NCBI GenBank assembly: GCA_018648685.1
Contig: JABGQT010000049.1
Span: 49,408-113,407 of the forward strand
Length of the DNA stretch: 64,000 bases
From: Anaerolineae bacterium
GTDB lineage: Bacteria; Chloroflexota; Anaerolineae; Anaerolineales; Villigracilaceae
Reading direction: 5' to 3'
Shown: in pieces, positions 37,934 through 47,490 of the stretch
Layout: the number at the start of each line of letters is the position of its first letter
Position numbering within the stretch: the first letter of the stretch is position 1
Translations under genes and position numbers: made by a program
The notes under the pieces: model-generated
What the model saw: only the letters and a program-made list of their open reading frames with translations
What the model was told of the DNA's origin: nothing
Databases searched by the model: none

Positions 37934-38539
37934 ATGTCAGAAGAAAAAAAGAAGTCTTTTCTCAAGCTGAGAAATTTCATTGAAAGCCTGAACCACAAGC
38001 CTTCTCGCGGATGGCTAGCTATAGCTTCGCTCGTCTCATTCGGCTTGATGGGCGCAGCCAACACCCTGCTTGAAGCCAGTTACGCTAAATCCAAATTTCC
38101 TGTCCCTTTTTTTGCCGGGCAAACAACCTTCGATGGCGAACTTTTGAAAAGCTACTTCAAAACCATGATCGACCAGGGCACACTCGATATTTTTGTGCAA
38201 ACTCAGTTCATAGATTTTCTTTTCATCATCACGGTCATTCTCTTTGGCTTTTCCCTGTGGACATTGGTCGCACGCTTGCATCAGCCGGATAGTTTCTTCC
38301 GCAAAGCCGGGCTATGGTTTGCCCTCTCCCTACCTTTGGCGGGGATCAGTGACGCCATCGAAAATTTGATCTCGTTTATTCTCCTGGCTTCCCCATTGGA
38401 TTTCCCCAATTGGCTGGCAATCCCTTATTCAGCAGTAGCCGTGATCAAATTCGGCTTTTGGACAATCGGCTTGCTCTGGCTGCCAATATCGTTGGTTGCA
38501 CTAATTATCAGCTTTGTTGTGGCAAAGATAAAAGGTTAA
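37934..38539 (+). CDS. Hypothetical polytopic membrane protein, probably MarR-regulated
   Basis: 201 aa, several TM segments, AAGGAG SD. Confidence 0.75.
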   Translation: MSEEKKKSFLKLRNFIESLNHKPSRGWLAIASLVSFGLMGAANTLLEASYAKSKFPVPFFAGQTTFDGELLKSYFKTMIDQGTLDIFVQTQFIDFLFIITVILFGFSLWTLVARLHQPDSFFRKAGLWFALSLPLAGISDAIENLISFILLASPLDFPNWLAIPYSAVAVIKFGFWTIGLLWLPISLVALIISFVVAKIKG

Positions 38540-38581
38540 GCCATATATTTTTTGATAGTGTATTAGTATCAAGTGACGCTC

Positions 38582-38657
38582 CCGCTGGATTTGCACCCCT
38601 TCGGAGCACAGGCAATCCAGCGGATTTTCCCAGATAAAACGGGGATTGCAAATCCCC
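38582..38657. repeat. Double palindrome (hairpin A then B)
   Basis: CCGCTGGATTTGC...GCAATCCAGCGG then GGGGATTGCAAATCCCC. Confidence 0.65.
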
Positions 38658-38676
38658 TCTGAGCCTTTTCAGTTTT

Positions 38677-40038
38677 TTATTTGGATGGAGATGGATGGGA
38701 TTCGCGGTGCTTAATTTCATTCATCCCCTTCCAGACGATCATCCCCACTGAAACGACAAAATAAGCGGACATGAGAGCGGCTTGCGCGATGTACCCGAAA
38801 CGGGGTACGAGGAGAAAACTTAATCCGATTTTTGCGAGACCTGTAACTACCATTACCTTAAGCGGATAAGTCGGCAGCCCCAAAGAGAGCAAAAGCGGAC
38901 GATTCCAATAGAGGATATTGGCTGTACCGAATCCAAGAAGGAGAATCAGCGCGGCGGGAGTAGCAGGTGCGTATTCCGCACCGTAGAAGAGAGTGATGAG
39001 CCATTCGCCAGCAAATAGAAGAAAGATGCTGACAGCAAATGTCCACGCAGCGGAGAGGGCGGTGACACGTTTCAAAAGCGTACGAAGTTTATCCCAGGCT
39101 TTTTCGCCGACGGCACGCGCAATCTCGGGGAAGGTGGTGGCAATGAAGGGGTTGATGGGCATCAAAATCAGGTTGATAAGGGCGAGGGCTGTTTTGTAGT
39201 AGCCTGCGGCGAGTTTGCCGAGGTCGCCGGGGAGCAGGAATCCCAGCCAGAGGACTTCGGAGTCGCGGGTGACGAGATTGACTGTCCCGCTGAAATTGCT
39301 GGAAAATGCAAAAGACCAGAATTCCTTTTTAGGCGGTAGCAAGTTGAAAGGAGCGCGCATCCAGCCTTCACCAAGCATCTCTTTTGCGCGGCGCAGTCCC
39401 CAGAATCCCAAAGAAAATCCGAAGAAAACTTTTCCGACTAAATAGGCTGTCAGGATGAGCCAGATATCGCCATCTGAAAAATAGGCGTAGGTGATGATGC
39501 TGACGGTGAGGATATTTTGGGCGAGGGCGATGGCGGCTTGGGAGCGGAAATGATCGCCAAGTTGGAGGAGGGCGGCGGAGGTGCCGGTGACAAAATTGCT
39601 GAGCAGGGCGAGGGCATAAAAACGGATAAAAAGGGTCGCGGCAGGGTCTTTGATGATATATTGTGCGGCGAGGGGGGCAAAAATATAGAGGAGGGCGTAG
39701 GCGGAGATGGATGTGCCAATTTCGGTGAGGGCGGCGGCTTTGAGGGTTGCGGCGGCGTGGTCTTTGCGGTCTTGGGCGAGGTATTCGCCGCCATATTTGA
39801 CGACGAGTTCGCCGATGCGGAAGGAGAGCAGACGGTTGATGGAGGTGGCAAATGACATGACCATGCCGAGCAATCCAAAAGCCGCCACACCAAGCAAACG
39901 GGCAGCGAGGACGCTTTGCACCATTGCTAGTGCCATCCCAATGGTGCTGCTGCTGAAGAGGTAGGAGCTATTTTTTACAACGCGACGGAGGAGGGAGTCT
40001 TCGCGCCAGATGGAGAGGATTCTAGAAAGGAGGGACAT
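38677..40038 (-). CDS. Oligosaccharide flippase (Wzx/MATE-like)
   Basis: 453 aa polytopic; SSYLFSSSTIGMALAMVQSVLAARLLGVAAFGLLGMV. Confidence 0.9.
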   Translation of the reverse strand: MSLLSRILSIWREDSLLRRVVKNSSYLFSSSTIGMALAMVQSVLAARLLGVAAFGLLGMVMSFATSINRLLSFRIGELVVKYGGEYLAQDRKDHAAATLKAAALTEIGTSISAYALLYIFAPLAAQYIIKDPAATLFIRFYALALLSNFVTGTSAALLQLGDHFRSQAAIALAQNILTVSIITYAYFSDGDIWLILTAYLVGKVFFGFSLGFWGLRRAKEMLGEGWMRAPFNLLPPKKEFWSFAFSSNFSGTVNLVTRDSEVLWLGFLLPGDLGKLAAGYYKTALALINLILMPINPFIATTFPEIARAVGEKAWDKLRTLLKRVTALSAAWTFAVSIFLLFAGEWLITLFYGAEYAPATPAALILLLGFGTANILYWNRPLLLSLGLPTYPLKVMVVTGLAKIGLSFLLVPRFGYIAQAALMSAYFVVSVGMIVWKGMNEIKHRESHPSPSK

Positions 40039-40152
40039 TTAGTTAAAGGTTGGGGATTCTTGGAGGGGCTTTGTTTTGTTATTTTTTAACGCGAATTTCA
40101 CGAATGGGCGAATGGCGCGAATAAAAGCCTTAAAATAGGATATTTGCTCGGA

Positions 40153-40205
40153 GGGGATTTGTAATCCCCGACTTTATGAGAAAAGCGCTGGATTGCAAAT
40201 CCAGC
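40153..40205. repeat. Double palindrome (hairpin B then A)
   Basis: GGGGATTTGTAATCCCC then GCTGGATTGCAAATCCAGC. Confidence 0.65.
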
Positions 40206-40254
40206 TAGAGCAAGAAATGCGAAAGGCCTATCAAAGCATTTAATTTCCTAAACT

Positions 40255-41223
40255 TTAATCGCTTTGCCACAAATCGACTTTTCCGAAAATGTGATCTCTA
40301 TACCATTCAACTTCTTTTTCAAGACCCTCCCTTGCTGAGGTTGTGGGGTTGTAGCCTAAAACTTGACGCGCTTTCTCGATATTTGCGTGTGTCTTGAGTT
40401 GATCGCCAGGACGTTTTGGGCTAGGGTCTATTTTTGCTTTTTTACCAATAATCTCTTCCACTATGCGGATACCTTCCCCTGTCGTGATCGCGACATCCGT
40501 ACCGATATTAAATATCTCGCCTTTGATCTCGTCCAGTTTATCCAATAAGGATACCAATCCATCAACGATATCGCCAACGTATGTATAACTTCGCAGGTGT
40601 TCTTTGCTTCCTTCATAGAGAGGGAAGGCTTTATCCTCTAAAATACTTGCTATCAATCGGGGATAGAGTTTTTCGGGGCGTTCACGTGGACCATAAACAG
40701 AAAAGAGTCTCATCGAGCAGGCGGGGAAATCTTCTTCGCGTGCGGCTGCCAAAACCAATTGCTCCGCAGCAAGTTTGGTGACACCGTAGTAAGAAGTTGG
40801 TTTGGGTTCTGCTTCCTCATCACTGGTAGCATCCGCGCCATAAACCGAAGAGGTAGAAATGTTAATAAAGCCACATAGAGAGGCCGATCTCTTTGCAGCA
40901 TCCAAGAGGCGATGAGTCCCAATAAGATTATTCCTGAGATAGGCTTCAAATGGCGTTGTTGCAGAGATTCCAGGCTGGGCGGCGAGGTGATATATTACCT
41001 CAACTCCCTCAAGCGCGAAATCAAGGTCGTCTTCTGCCAGGTCAAGGTGCAGAAACTCGACACCCTTATCGGATATTTGATTCCTATTGAGTATTTTTTG
41101 CGCTCTCGAATAGTAATCTGTGAAGCAATCAATACCCAAGACATCATGTCCTAGTGCGATAAGCCTCTCCGACAAGTGGGAGCCAATAAACCCGGCTGCA
41201 CCAGTAACGATATATTTTGCCAT
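40255..41223 (-). CDS. NAD-dependent epimerase/dehydratase (nucleotide sugar)
   Basis: VTGAAGFIGSHLSERLIALGHDVLGID; YYGVTKLAAE. Confidence 0.92.
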   Translation of the reverse strand: MAKYIVTGAAGFIGSHLSERLIALGHDVLGIDCFTDYYSRAQKILNRNQISDKGVEFLHLDLAEDDLDFALEGVEVIYHLAAQPGISATTPFEAYLRNNLIGTHRLLDAAKRSASLCGFINISTSSVYGADATSDEEAEPKPTSYYGVTKLAAEQLVLAAAREEDFPACSMRLFSVYGPRERPEKLYPRLIASILEDKAFPLYEGSKEHLRSYTYVGDIVDGLVSLLDKLDEIKGEIFNIGTDVAITTGEGIRIVEEIIGKKAKIDPSPKRPGDQLKTHANIEKARQVLGYNPTTSAREGLEKEVEWYRDHIFGKVDLWQSD

Positions 41224-41301
41224 AAAAAAACCAAACCTTTGAAAAAAGCCCCCCTTAATCCCCCTGCAAGCGGGGGGATATCCTGTTTAAGGGGAGTAAG
41301 T

Positions 41302-42615
41302 TTATAAACCAAAAACTTTCGGGTTATTGCGACCAGCTTTGCCTAGAGCATTGCGCGTATCGACAATTAGCTGAGCCTTTTCTAAAACGGCACCATATTC
41401 ATATTCGCTATGATCGGTGATGATGACAACACAATCGGCTTTTTCGACTGCGCTGAACATATCGGCCACGCTTTCCATCATCACGCCATCAAGGGATTTT
41501 AAGGAAGGGCAATAGGGATCGTGATAGGAAACATCCGCGCCTTTTTCTGCGAGTAAAGCGATTACGTCCAAAGCGGGAGATTCACGTAAATCATTCACAT
41601 CTGGTTTATAAGCTGCACCTAAAACCAAAACCTTACTACCATTAATTGCTTTACGGTTCGAATTTAGCGCATCCTGTACCTTGGATGTAACATAACGTGG
41701 CATTTGTGTGTTAATTTCAGAAGCCAATTCGATAAAGCGCGCATTGTAATTGACTGATTTTAGCTTCCAAGAAAGATAAAGCGGGTCAATCGGAATACAA
41801 TGCCCGCCCAAGCCAGGGCCTGGTGTAAATTTCATAAAGCCAAAGGGTTTGGTTGCCGCAGCATCAATCACTTCCCACACATCTACATCGAGGCGGTCAC
41901 ACATAATAGCTAATTCATTGACCAAACCGATATTGATCATACGGAAAGTGTTTTCGAGCAATTTTGACATCTCTGCTGCTTCTGTAGAAGAAACGGGGAC
42001 AACGGTTTCTATCGCGCCACTGTACCATGCACAAGCTACTTCTGTGCAGGCTTCGGTGATCCCGCCCAATACTTTGGGGGTGTTGATGGTCGTCCAATCT
42101 TCGCGGCCGGGGTCAACTCTTTCAGGTGAAAAACTCAAGAAGAGATCTTCACCCACAGTTAATCCACTTTTTTCTGTTAGCATCGGCAAAATAAATTCTC
42201 GGGTCGTGCCGGGGTACGTGGTCGATTCGAGCACAACTACCATCCCCTCGTGCATATATTTTGCCAAGTCTGAAGTCGCAGTATCAATATAAGACATATC
42301 CGGATCGCCAGTTTTCTTAAGCGGAGTCGGCACACAAATACTAACGGCTTCAACATCCTTGATGACCGAGAAATCAGTCGTTGCTTTTATTTTGCCGCTT
42401 TTTACCAACTTAGCGACATCTTCAGTGGGCACATCAGGAATATAGCTGATGCCCTTATTCAAGGAATCAATTTTGGCAACATCAGGGTCGATACCGATCA
42501 CATCAAATCCCGCTTCGGCAAAAACAACAGCGAGAGGCAAGCCAACATAGCCAAGTCCTAAAACTGCTATGCGTGCTTTTTTTTCTTTCAGATCCGAAAT
42601 TAACTTATCTTTCAT
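41302..42615 (-). CDS. Nucleotide sugar dehydrogenase (WecC/WbpA-like)
   Basis: VLGLGYVGLPLAVVFAEAGFDVIGID; GPGLGGHCIPIDPLYLSWK; start at MKDKLISDLK. Confidence 0.92.
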   Translation of the reverse strand: MKDKLISDLKEKKARIAVLGLGYVGLPLAVVFAEAGFDVIGIDPDVAKIDSLNKGISYIPDVPTEDVAKLVKSGKIKATTDFSVIKDVEAVSICVPTPLKKTGDPDMSYIDTATSDLAKYMHEGMVVVLESTTYPGTTREFILPMLTEKSGLTVGEDLFLSFSPERVDPGREDWTTINTPKVLGGITEACTEVACAWYSGAIETVVPVSSTEAAEMSKLLENTFRMINIGLVNELAIMCDRLDVDVWEVIDAAATKPFGFMKFTPGPGLGGHCIPIDPLYLSWKLKSVNYNARFIELASEINTQMPRYVTSKVQDALNSNRKAINGSKVLVLGAAYKPDVNDLRESPALDVIALLAEKGADVSYHDPYCPSLKSLDGVMMESVADMFSAVEKADCVVIITDHSEYEYGAVLEKAQLIVDTRNALGKAGRNNPKVFGL

Positions 42616-42667
42616 TTTTTTCTCCAAATATTTTTTAAGAGCTAACAGATTTCCAAAATCTGTCTTT

Positions 42668-43345
42668 TTATAATGAGGGGATAGCAGCTCCAACCTGCAA
42701 GTAGATCGGGGAGAGGGATGCCGTGTCGTCCGTGTCAACGGCTTGGTACCGTTTCCAGGCTAATTCTGCCAAACAGGCGGGGCGTCGCGTTGAACGAGAT
42801 GGAGAGCTTAATTCTACGAATTCATTTTTGTCTAAAATTTCTCGTTCTTCTGCCAAAAGTTCTCCACAGACTAATATTGGGCTGTGGATAGATTCGAGCA
42901 GCTCATTTATATTCATCACGCTAAGACCACCATCGGATTCCCAGTATCCGTTTCGGGATGCGCTATAGTAGCCAACTGCCAAACGTCCACGACCTGCTTG
43001 TAGTACGGTAGCAAGCCTAAAATCACGAGCGGGTTGAGATGCTGCTAGAATATCCAATGTTGGGATTCCGATCAGCGGTAAATTGCGTGAGAAAGCAAGC
43101 CCTTTCATCAGCGCAAGTCCGACACGGAGGGAGGTAAAAGACCCTGGCCCGAGCGCAACACCCAGTGCGGAAACATCATCCATATCTGAATTTGTGCGTT
43201 TAAATAATGCCGCAATTTCAGGTGCAAGAGTGGTTGTATGGCGCAATTTTCCACGCCAAAGGGTTTCGCCAATGACTTGCGCTTGCGTGCCATCATATAA
43301 GGCGATCCCGACTTGGGTGGTAGATGTATCAACAGCGAGGAGCAT
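42668..43345 (-). CDS. tsaB: tRNA t6A biosynthesis protein TsaB
   Basis: LLAVDTSTTQVGIALYDG; ALGVALGPGSFTSLRVGLALMKGLAF. Confidence 0.93.
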   Translation of the reverse strand: MLLAVDTSTTQVGIALYDGTQAQVIGETLWRGKLRHTTTLAPEIAALFKRTNSDMDDVSALGVALGPGSFTSLRVGLALMKGLAFSRNLPLIGIPTLDILAASQPARDFRLATVLQAGRGRLAVGYYSASRNGYWESDGGLSVMNINELLESIHSPILVCGELLAEEREILDKNEFVELSSPSRSTRRPACLAELAWKRYQAVDTDDTASLSPIYLQVGAAIPSL

Positions 43346-43842
43346 TAATCGCCTCCAAAGGCAGATTTTTGCAATTTTTCGATAATATTTTCATAGCGCG
43401 CACCCTGCGCCTTAAATTGAAGGCTACGTTGTTCTTCGTCTATAAAGTCGAGATTTACCCAAAGCCGTTCAGGGGGAAGGATACTTTCTATTCTTTCAGG
43501 CCATTCTATAACAAGGGGGCCCGCCATAAGCATCTCATCAAGATCAAGCATTTCTGCTTCAGAGGCAGATTCAAGCCTGTAGGTATCGAGATGAAAAAGC
43601 TGGCTCTCGTCCGCTCTTCTATACATATTAACGATAATGAAGGTTGGGCTGGAAACAGCATCCAACGAACCCCAGCCTTGTGCCAAGCCTTGAACGAGCG
43701 TCGTTTTACCTGCTCCCAGATCACCCTGTAAACATACGAGGTCACCGGGATTTAAAATCGCGCCAAGACGCATCCCTATACGCCGAGATTGCTCGGGGCT
43801 ACGACTGATAAAGTCGAGGGTGTTTTCGTCCAAAATAGGCAT
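43345..43842 (-). CDS. tsaE: tRNA t6A biosynthesis ATPase TsaE
   Basis: VCLQGDLGAGKTTLVQGLAQGWG; VIEWPERIESILP. Confidence 0.95.
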   Translation of the reverse strand: MPILDENTLDFISRSPEQSRRIGMRLGAILNPGDLVCLQGDLGAGKTTLVQGLAQGWGSLDAVSSPTFIIVNMYRRADESQLFHLDTYRLESASEAEMLDLDEMLMAGPLVIEWPERIESILPPERLWVNLDFIDEEQRSLQFKAQGARYENIIEKLQKSAFGGD

Positions 43843-43994
43843 GTGGGCGATTATACGTCAGGGTAAAGGGGAGGGCAAGTACGCAGATTTTAAGAAAAAG
43901 AAAACAAAACACAAAAAAAGTTTCAGGTATAATTTTCGCGTGCCCTGCCATTAGGAGGGCTTTTTATTCACCTTATTTTCCAAAGAGGCTTCAC

Positions 43995-44792
43995 ATGGAT
44001 CTAATATTTTTCGAAACCCTTCCTGCCATTGTCCCCGAGATCGGTATTGCGCTGCTTATCTTCATAGGCAGCCTTTTTCTTGCAAAGTTTCTCCGAAGCT
44101 TGCTCGATAAAATGCTCAAAACACGCGGTGTAGACCCTGAGACCAGTATTTTGCTCGGTCAACTCCTATACTGGAGCATCCTGATCTTCGGTATCATCAC
44201 TGCCTTACAGCGCTTCTTTGATGTCTCTGCATTTTTGGCAGGTCTCGGTATCCTCGGCTTTACCATCGGTTTTGCCTTACAAGAGATCATGCAAAACTTT
44301 GTTGCCGGCATGATCCTGCTCGTACAGCAGCCATTCGACATCGGGAACTTTGTCTCAGTTTCCAGTTATAGCGGAAATGTAACCGCAATCAATATGCGTA
44401 CCACAGAGCTGAAAACATTGGATGGACGCCTCATAATCATTCCCAATGCACAAGTCTTGTCCAATCCGATTGAAAATTACAGCCGAGCAGATTTGTTACG
44501 CGTTGATCTGCCCGTTGGCGTCAGTTACGATACCGATCTTGACCTTGCGCGTGCTGCCATTATGGAAGCACTTCCCGGGGTGAAAGGTTTTCTCCCTGAA
44601 CCCGCCCCCAGCATCATCTACCACTCCTTTGGAGATTCTTCCATCAATATGGATGTCCGCTTCTGGATTAACACCAGTGAAAATAATCTCTTTGATGCAA
44701 AAGATGAAGCGGTCATCATCACGAAACGTGCATTGGATGCCAAGGGTGTTGATATCCCCTTCCCGATTCGCACAGTCTATATGCAAAAATAA
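43995..44792 (+). CDS. MscS-family mechanosensitive channel
   Basis: FLAGLGILGFTIGFALQEIMQNFVAGMILLVQQPFDIGNFV. Confidence 0.93.
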   Translation: MDLIFFETLPAIVPEIGIALLIFIGSLFLAKFLRSLLDKMLKTRGVDPETSILLGQLLYWSILIFGIITALQRFFDVSAFLAGLGILGFTIGFALQEIMQNFVAGMILLVQQPFDIGNFVSVSSYSGNVTAINMRTTELKTLDGRLIIIPNAQVLSNPIENYSRADLLRVDLPVGVSYDTDLDLARAAIMEALPGVKGFLPEPAPSIIYHSFGDSSINMDVRFWINTSENNLFDAKDEAVIITKRALDAKGVDIPFPIRTVYMQK

Positions 44793-44807
44793 AACATTCA
44801 ACTAAAA

Positions 44808-44845
44808 GAAAAGCGGGATTGGTTTTACACCAATCCCGCTTTTTA
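44808..44845. terminator. Bidirectional intrinsic terminator
   Basis: AAAAGCGGGATTGGTTTTACACCAATCCCGCTTTTT. Confidence 0.85.
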
Positions 44846-44858
44846 TTTAGGCTATTCT

Positions 44859-45992
44859 CTATTCTTTGGTTAGACCCAATCTCTCACCAATAATCCGTGC
44901 AATTGTTCGTGAAGCCTCTGGTTTGGCAGCTTTCTTACAGTTTTCTACCACTTTCTCTCGTGTATTAGGGTGCGTCATCCAACGCGCGAGAGTACGGACA
45001 ACATCCTGTGGGTTGGGAGCCCAAACACCCGTCTCTGTCTCCTGAACGAAAGTAACGTTGCCATCTTCTTGCCCGGGCAAACGCGAAAAAAGAATCAGAG
45101 GCAAATGCGCGGCGAGAGATTCGGCGATGGTGCCGGGTCCCGCCTTGGTGATGAGTACATCGGTGGCGCGCATAAAGTCGGGAAGGTCTTTTGTGAAGCC
45201 ATATATATAGATCGGAATATTCCAATCTTTTGCTTCCAGTTTAGCTTTTAGTTCTTTATTTCGCCCTGTAACTACAATCAAGCCTATATATAAGCCAGAA
45301 TCATTAATCGCCTGCACAGTGTCTTCTATCGGTCCCATCCTGTCACCACCCCCAACGAGAAGGGCAATAAATTCATCCTGCCCCCAGCCAAATTTCTCGC
45401 GTAACTCTGCTTTTGTCCCAGATGGAACTGCGCACCTTTCGGGGAGTGGCTGCCCGACGACGCGGAGTCTTTCTGCGGACATACCATATTTCAGGGCACG
45501 CTCTCGCGCCATTTGCGTGGGAACAAGAGTGAGATCGGAGCGTGCATCGTACCAAAGTGCGTGGGTGCTGACCATATCTGTCACGACCGTTACGAAGGGC
45601 GGACGCTCATCTCCCAATGCTTTCAGGAAAGATGTCGTTGCCAGCGCGTGAACGGCAACGACCAGATCAGCAGGGTGATTTTCAACAAGTTGCTTTGCCG
45701 CTTTGCCGATATAGGGCCACATGCTGGCGGTGATGGCGCGAGCGCGGAGACGGCTATCGCTTATTTTGAAACTTAGCCCCCAAAGATGAGGCGCTTTGAC
45801 CATTTCCGGATACCAATCTGGCATTTTATTGAAGGGGAGGGGCGCGCCGCCTTTTAGGAAATCGACCATCTCGGTTGTGATGGAATCTCCAAATTCGAGA
45901 TGCAGGGCTTCGATAATAGATTCTGTAGAGCTGCGATGCCCGCCGCCTGTGTCAGAGAAAAGAAATAGGATATGCGGTTTTTTAGTCTTCAT
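44859..45992 (-). CDS. MGDG-synthase/processive diacylglycerol glycosyltransferase-like GT
   Basis: FLFSDTGGGHRSSTESIIEAL; LLVGGGDRMGPI; DVLITKAGPGTIAESLA. Confidence 0.88.
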   Translation of the reverse strand: MKTKKPHILFLFSDTGGGHRSSTESIIEALHLEFGDSITTEMVDFLKGGAPLPFNKMPDWYPEMVKAPHLWGLSFKISDSRLRARAITASMWPYIGKAAKQLVENHPADLVVAVHALATTSFLKALGDERPPFVTVVTDMVSTHALWYDARSDLTLVPTQMARERALKYGMSAERLRVVGQPLPERCAVPSGTKAELREKFGWGQDEFIALLVGGGDRMGPIEDTVQAINDSGLYIGLIVVTGRNKELKAKLEAKDWNIPIYIYGFTKDLPDFMRATDVLITKAGPGTIAESLAAHLPLILFSRLPGQEDGNVTFVQETETGVWAPNPQDVVRTLARWMTHPNTREKVVENCKKAAKPEASRTIARIIGERLGLTKE

Positions 45993-46185
45993 CCTTTGTT
46001 TCCTGTGGCAAAATTTTCTTTAACCTACGCTTTAGTTCTCGACGGGTGAGCATAATACGACGACCACAGCCGAGACATTCGAGACCGATATCCGCGCCAA
46101 GGCGAGTGACTTTCCAATCAAAGGAGCCACAGGGATGCGGCTTTCGCAAGCGGAGGGTATCGTTAAGTTCTAGTTCAGGGAGCAT
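45982..46185 (-). CDS. DUF951 family protein
   Basis: LNDTLRLRKPHPCGSFDWKVTRLGADIGLECLGCGRRIMLTRRELKRRLKKI. Confidence 0.88.
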   Translation of the reverse strand: MLPELELNDTLRLRKPHPCGSFDWKVTRLGADIGLECLGCGRRIMLTRRELKRRLKKILPQETKDED

Positions 46186-46282
46186 GAGGGAATTATACCG
46201 CGAGGAAGTGAGCGTGCTATAATTTTGACCTGCAATTCCCATTTGAATAGCCATCAATCTTTTCTACCAAGGAAATTTCTAA

Positions 46283-47047
46283 ATGCACATTCTCGTTACC
46301 AACGATGACGGAATCAACGCCCCCGGCTTGCTTGCCCTTGCCCAAGCCATGCGCAATTTGGACGATGTAAAAGTAACGGTTCTCGCCCCCAACCGAAATT
46401 GGTCGGCGTCTGGACACGTTAAAACCCTCGGTCGTCCACTTCGCGTGGACGAGACCCAGCTCTCAGATGGCTATCCTGCCCTGACCACAGACGGCGCCCC
46501 CTCTGATTGTGTTGCGCTTGCATTGCTTGGATTAATCGCCCCCGTCGATTTGGTTGTCACCGGCATTAATCCCCATGCCAATATCGGTGATGATGTCACC
46601 TATTCAGGCACTGTCACCTCGGCGATGGAAGCCGTGGTGGGTGGCGTGCCGGGGTTGGCTTTCTCGCTCGAAACAGATCGTACCATCTCAGAACATGATT
46701 ATTCATCGGCTGGCGAAGTCGCTCGACGTGTTGCAGAGCGCGTTATTAAAAATGGGCTGCCCGAAGGAATTTTGCTCAGCACTAATATCCCCTATCTGCC
46801 CATTGATGAGATCAAAGGCTGCCGCATCACCCGTCAGGGCGAGCGCATCTATTTGGATGAACTTGTTATTCGCGAAGACCCTTTTGGTCGCCCCTACTAT
46901 TGGATCGGTGGCGAACACCCAACTGGCAAGATGATCTCCGACACAGACTTTGGCGCGATCAACGAAGGCTATGTCTCCGTCACCCCCTTACGAATGGATA
47001 TGACCGCCCACGATGCCATAGAAAATTTCAAAGAGTGGGAGTGGTAG
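46283..47047 (+). CDS. surE: 5'/3'-nucleotidase SurE
   Basis: ILVTNDDGINAPGLLALAQAM; VVTGINPHANIGDDVTYSGTVTSAMEA. Confidence 0.95.
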   Translation: MHILVTNDDGINAPGLLALAQAMRNLDDVKVTVLAPNRNWSASGHVKTLGRPLRVDETQLSDGYPALTTDGAPSDCVALALLGLIAPVDLVVTGINPHANIGDDVTYSGTVTSAMEAVVGGVPGLAFSLETDRTISEHDYSSAGEVARRVAERVIKNGLPEGILLSTNIPYLPIDEIKGCRITRQGERIYLDELVIREDPFGRPYYWIGGEHPTGKMISDTDFGAINEGYVSVTPLRMDMTAHDAIENFKEWEW

Positions 47048-47100
47048 TTTCACCCTCACCCCAGCCCTCTCCCTAAAAGGGAGAGGGGGAAAGCGGAACT

Positions 47101-47490
47101 ATGCCTCAATTCACATCCACCAAAAATCAACTCGACTATAACATTCTGGTCTGGGAAATTGTGCGCCAAATCCCGTCCGGGAAGGTTAGCAATTATGGGC
47201 GTATCGCAGATATGATTCCGCCACCCAATAATATGGACCCCAAAGCCTACAAAGCCTTCGGCGCGCGTTGGGTCGGTGGCGCCATGGCGCAATGCCCTGA
47301 TGATGTCCCCTGGTGGCGCGTTGTTAATGCGCAGGGGAAAATCAGTGCACGCCCGACAGCACCCCGCCAACGGGAATTGCTCGAAACCGAGGGGGTGATT
47401 TTCGATGAACGCGAGAAAATTGATTTTAAAAAATATCTATGGGAACCGGGCAAGCCCTCACAAGCTTCGTTGTTTGACGACTTCAAATAA
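47101..47490 (+). CDS. Alkyltransferase-like (MGMT-fold) protein
   Basis: IVRQIPSGKVSNYGRIADM; PWWRVVNAQGKIS, active-site Cys of PCHRV replaced by Trp. Confidence 0.88.
   Translation: MPQFTSTKNQLDYNILVWEIVRQIPSGKVSNYGRIADMIPPPNNMDPKAYKAFGARWVGGAMAQCPDDVPWWRVVNAQGKISARPTAPRQRELLETEGVIFDEREKIDFKKYLWEPGKPSQASLFDDFK

Noticed and set aside
39517-39855. 112-aa Gly/Glu-rich ORF on + strand
   Set aside because: Antisense to the flippase CDS; composition reflects the codon pattern of the real gene
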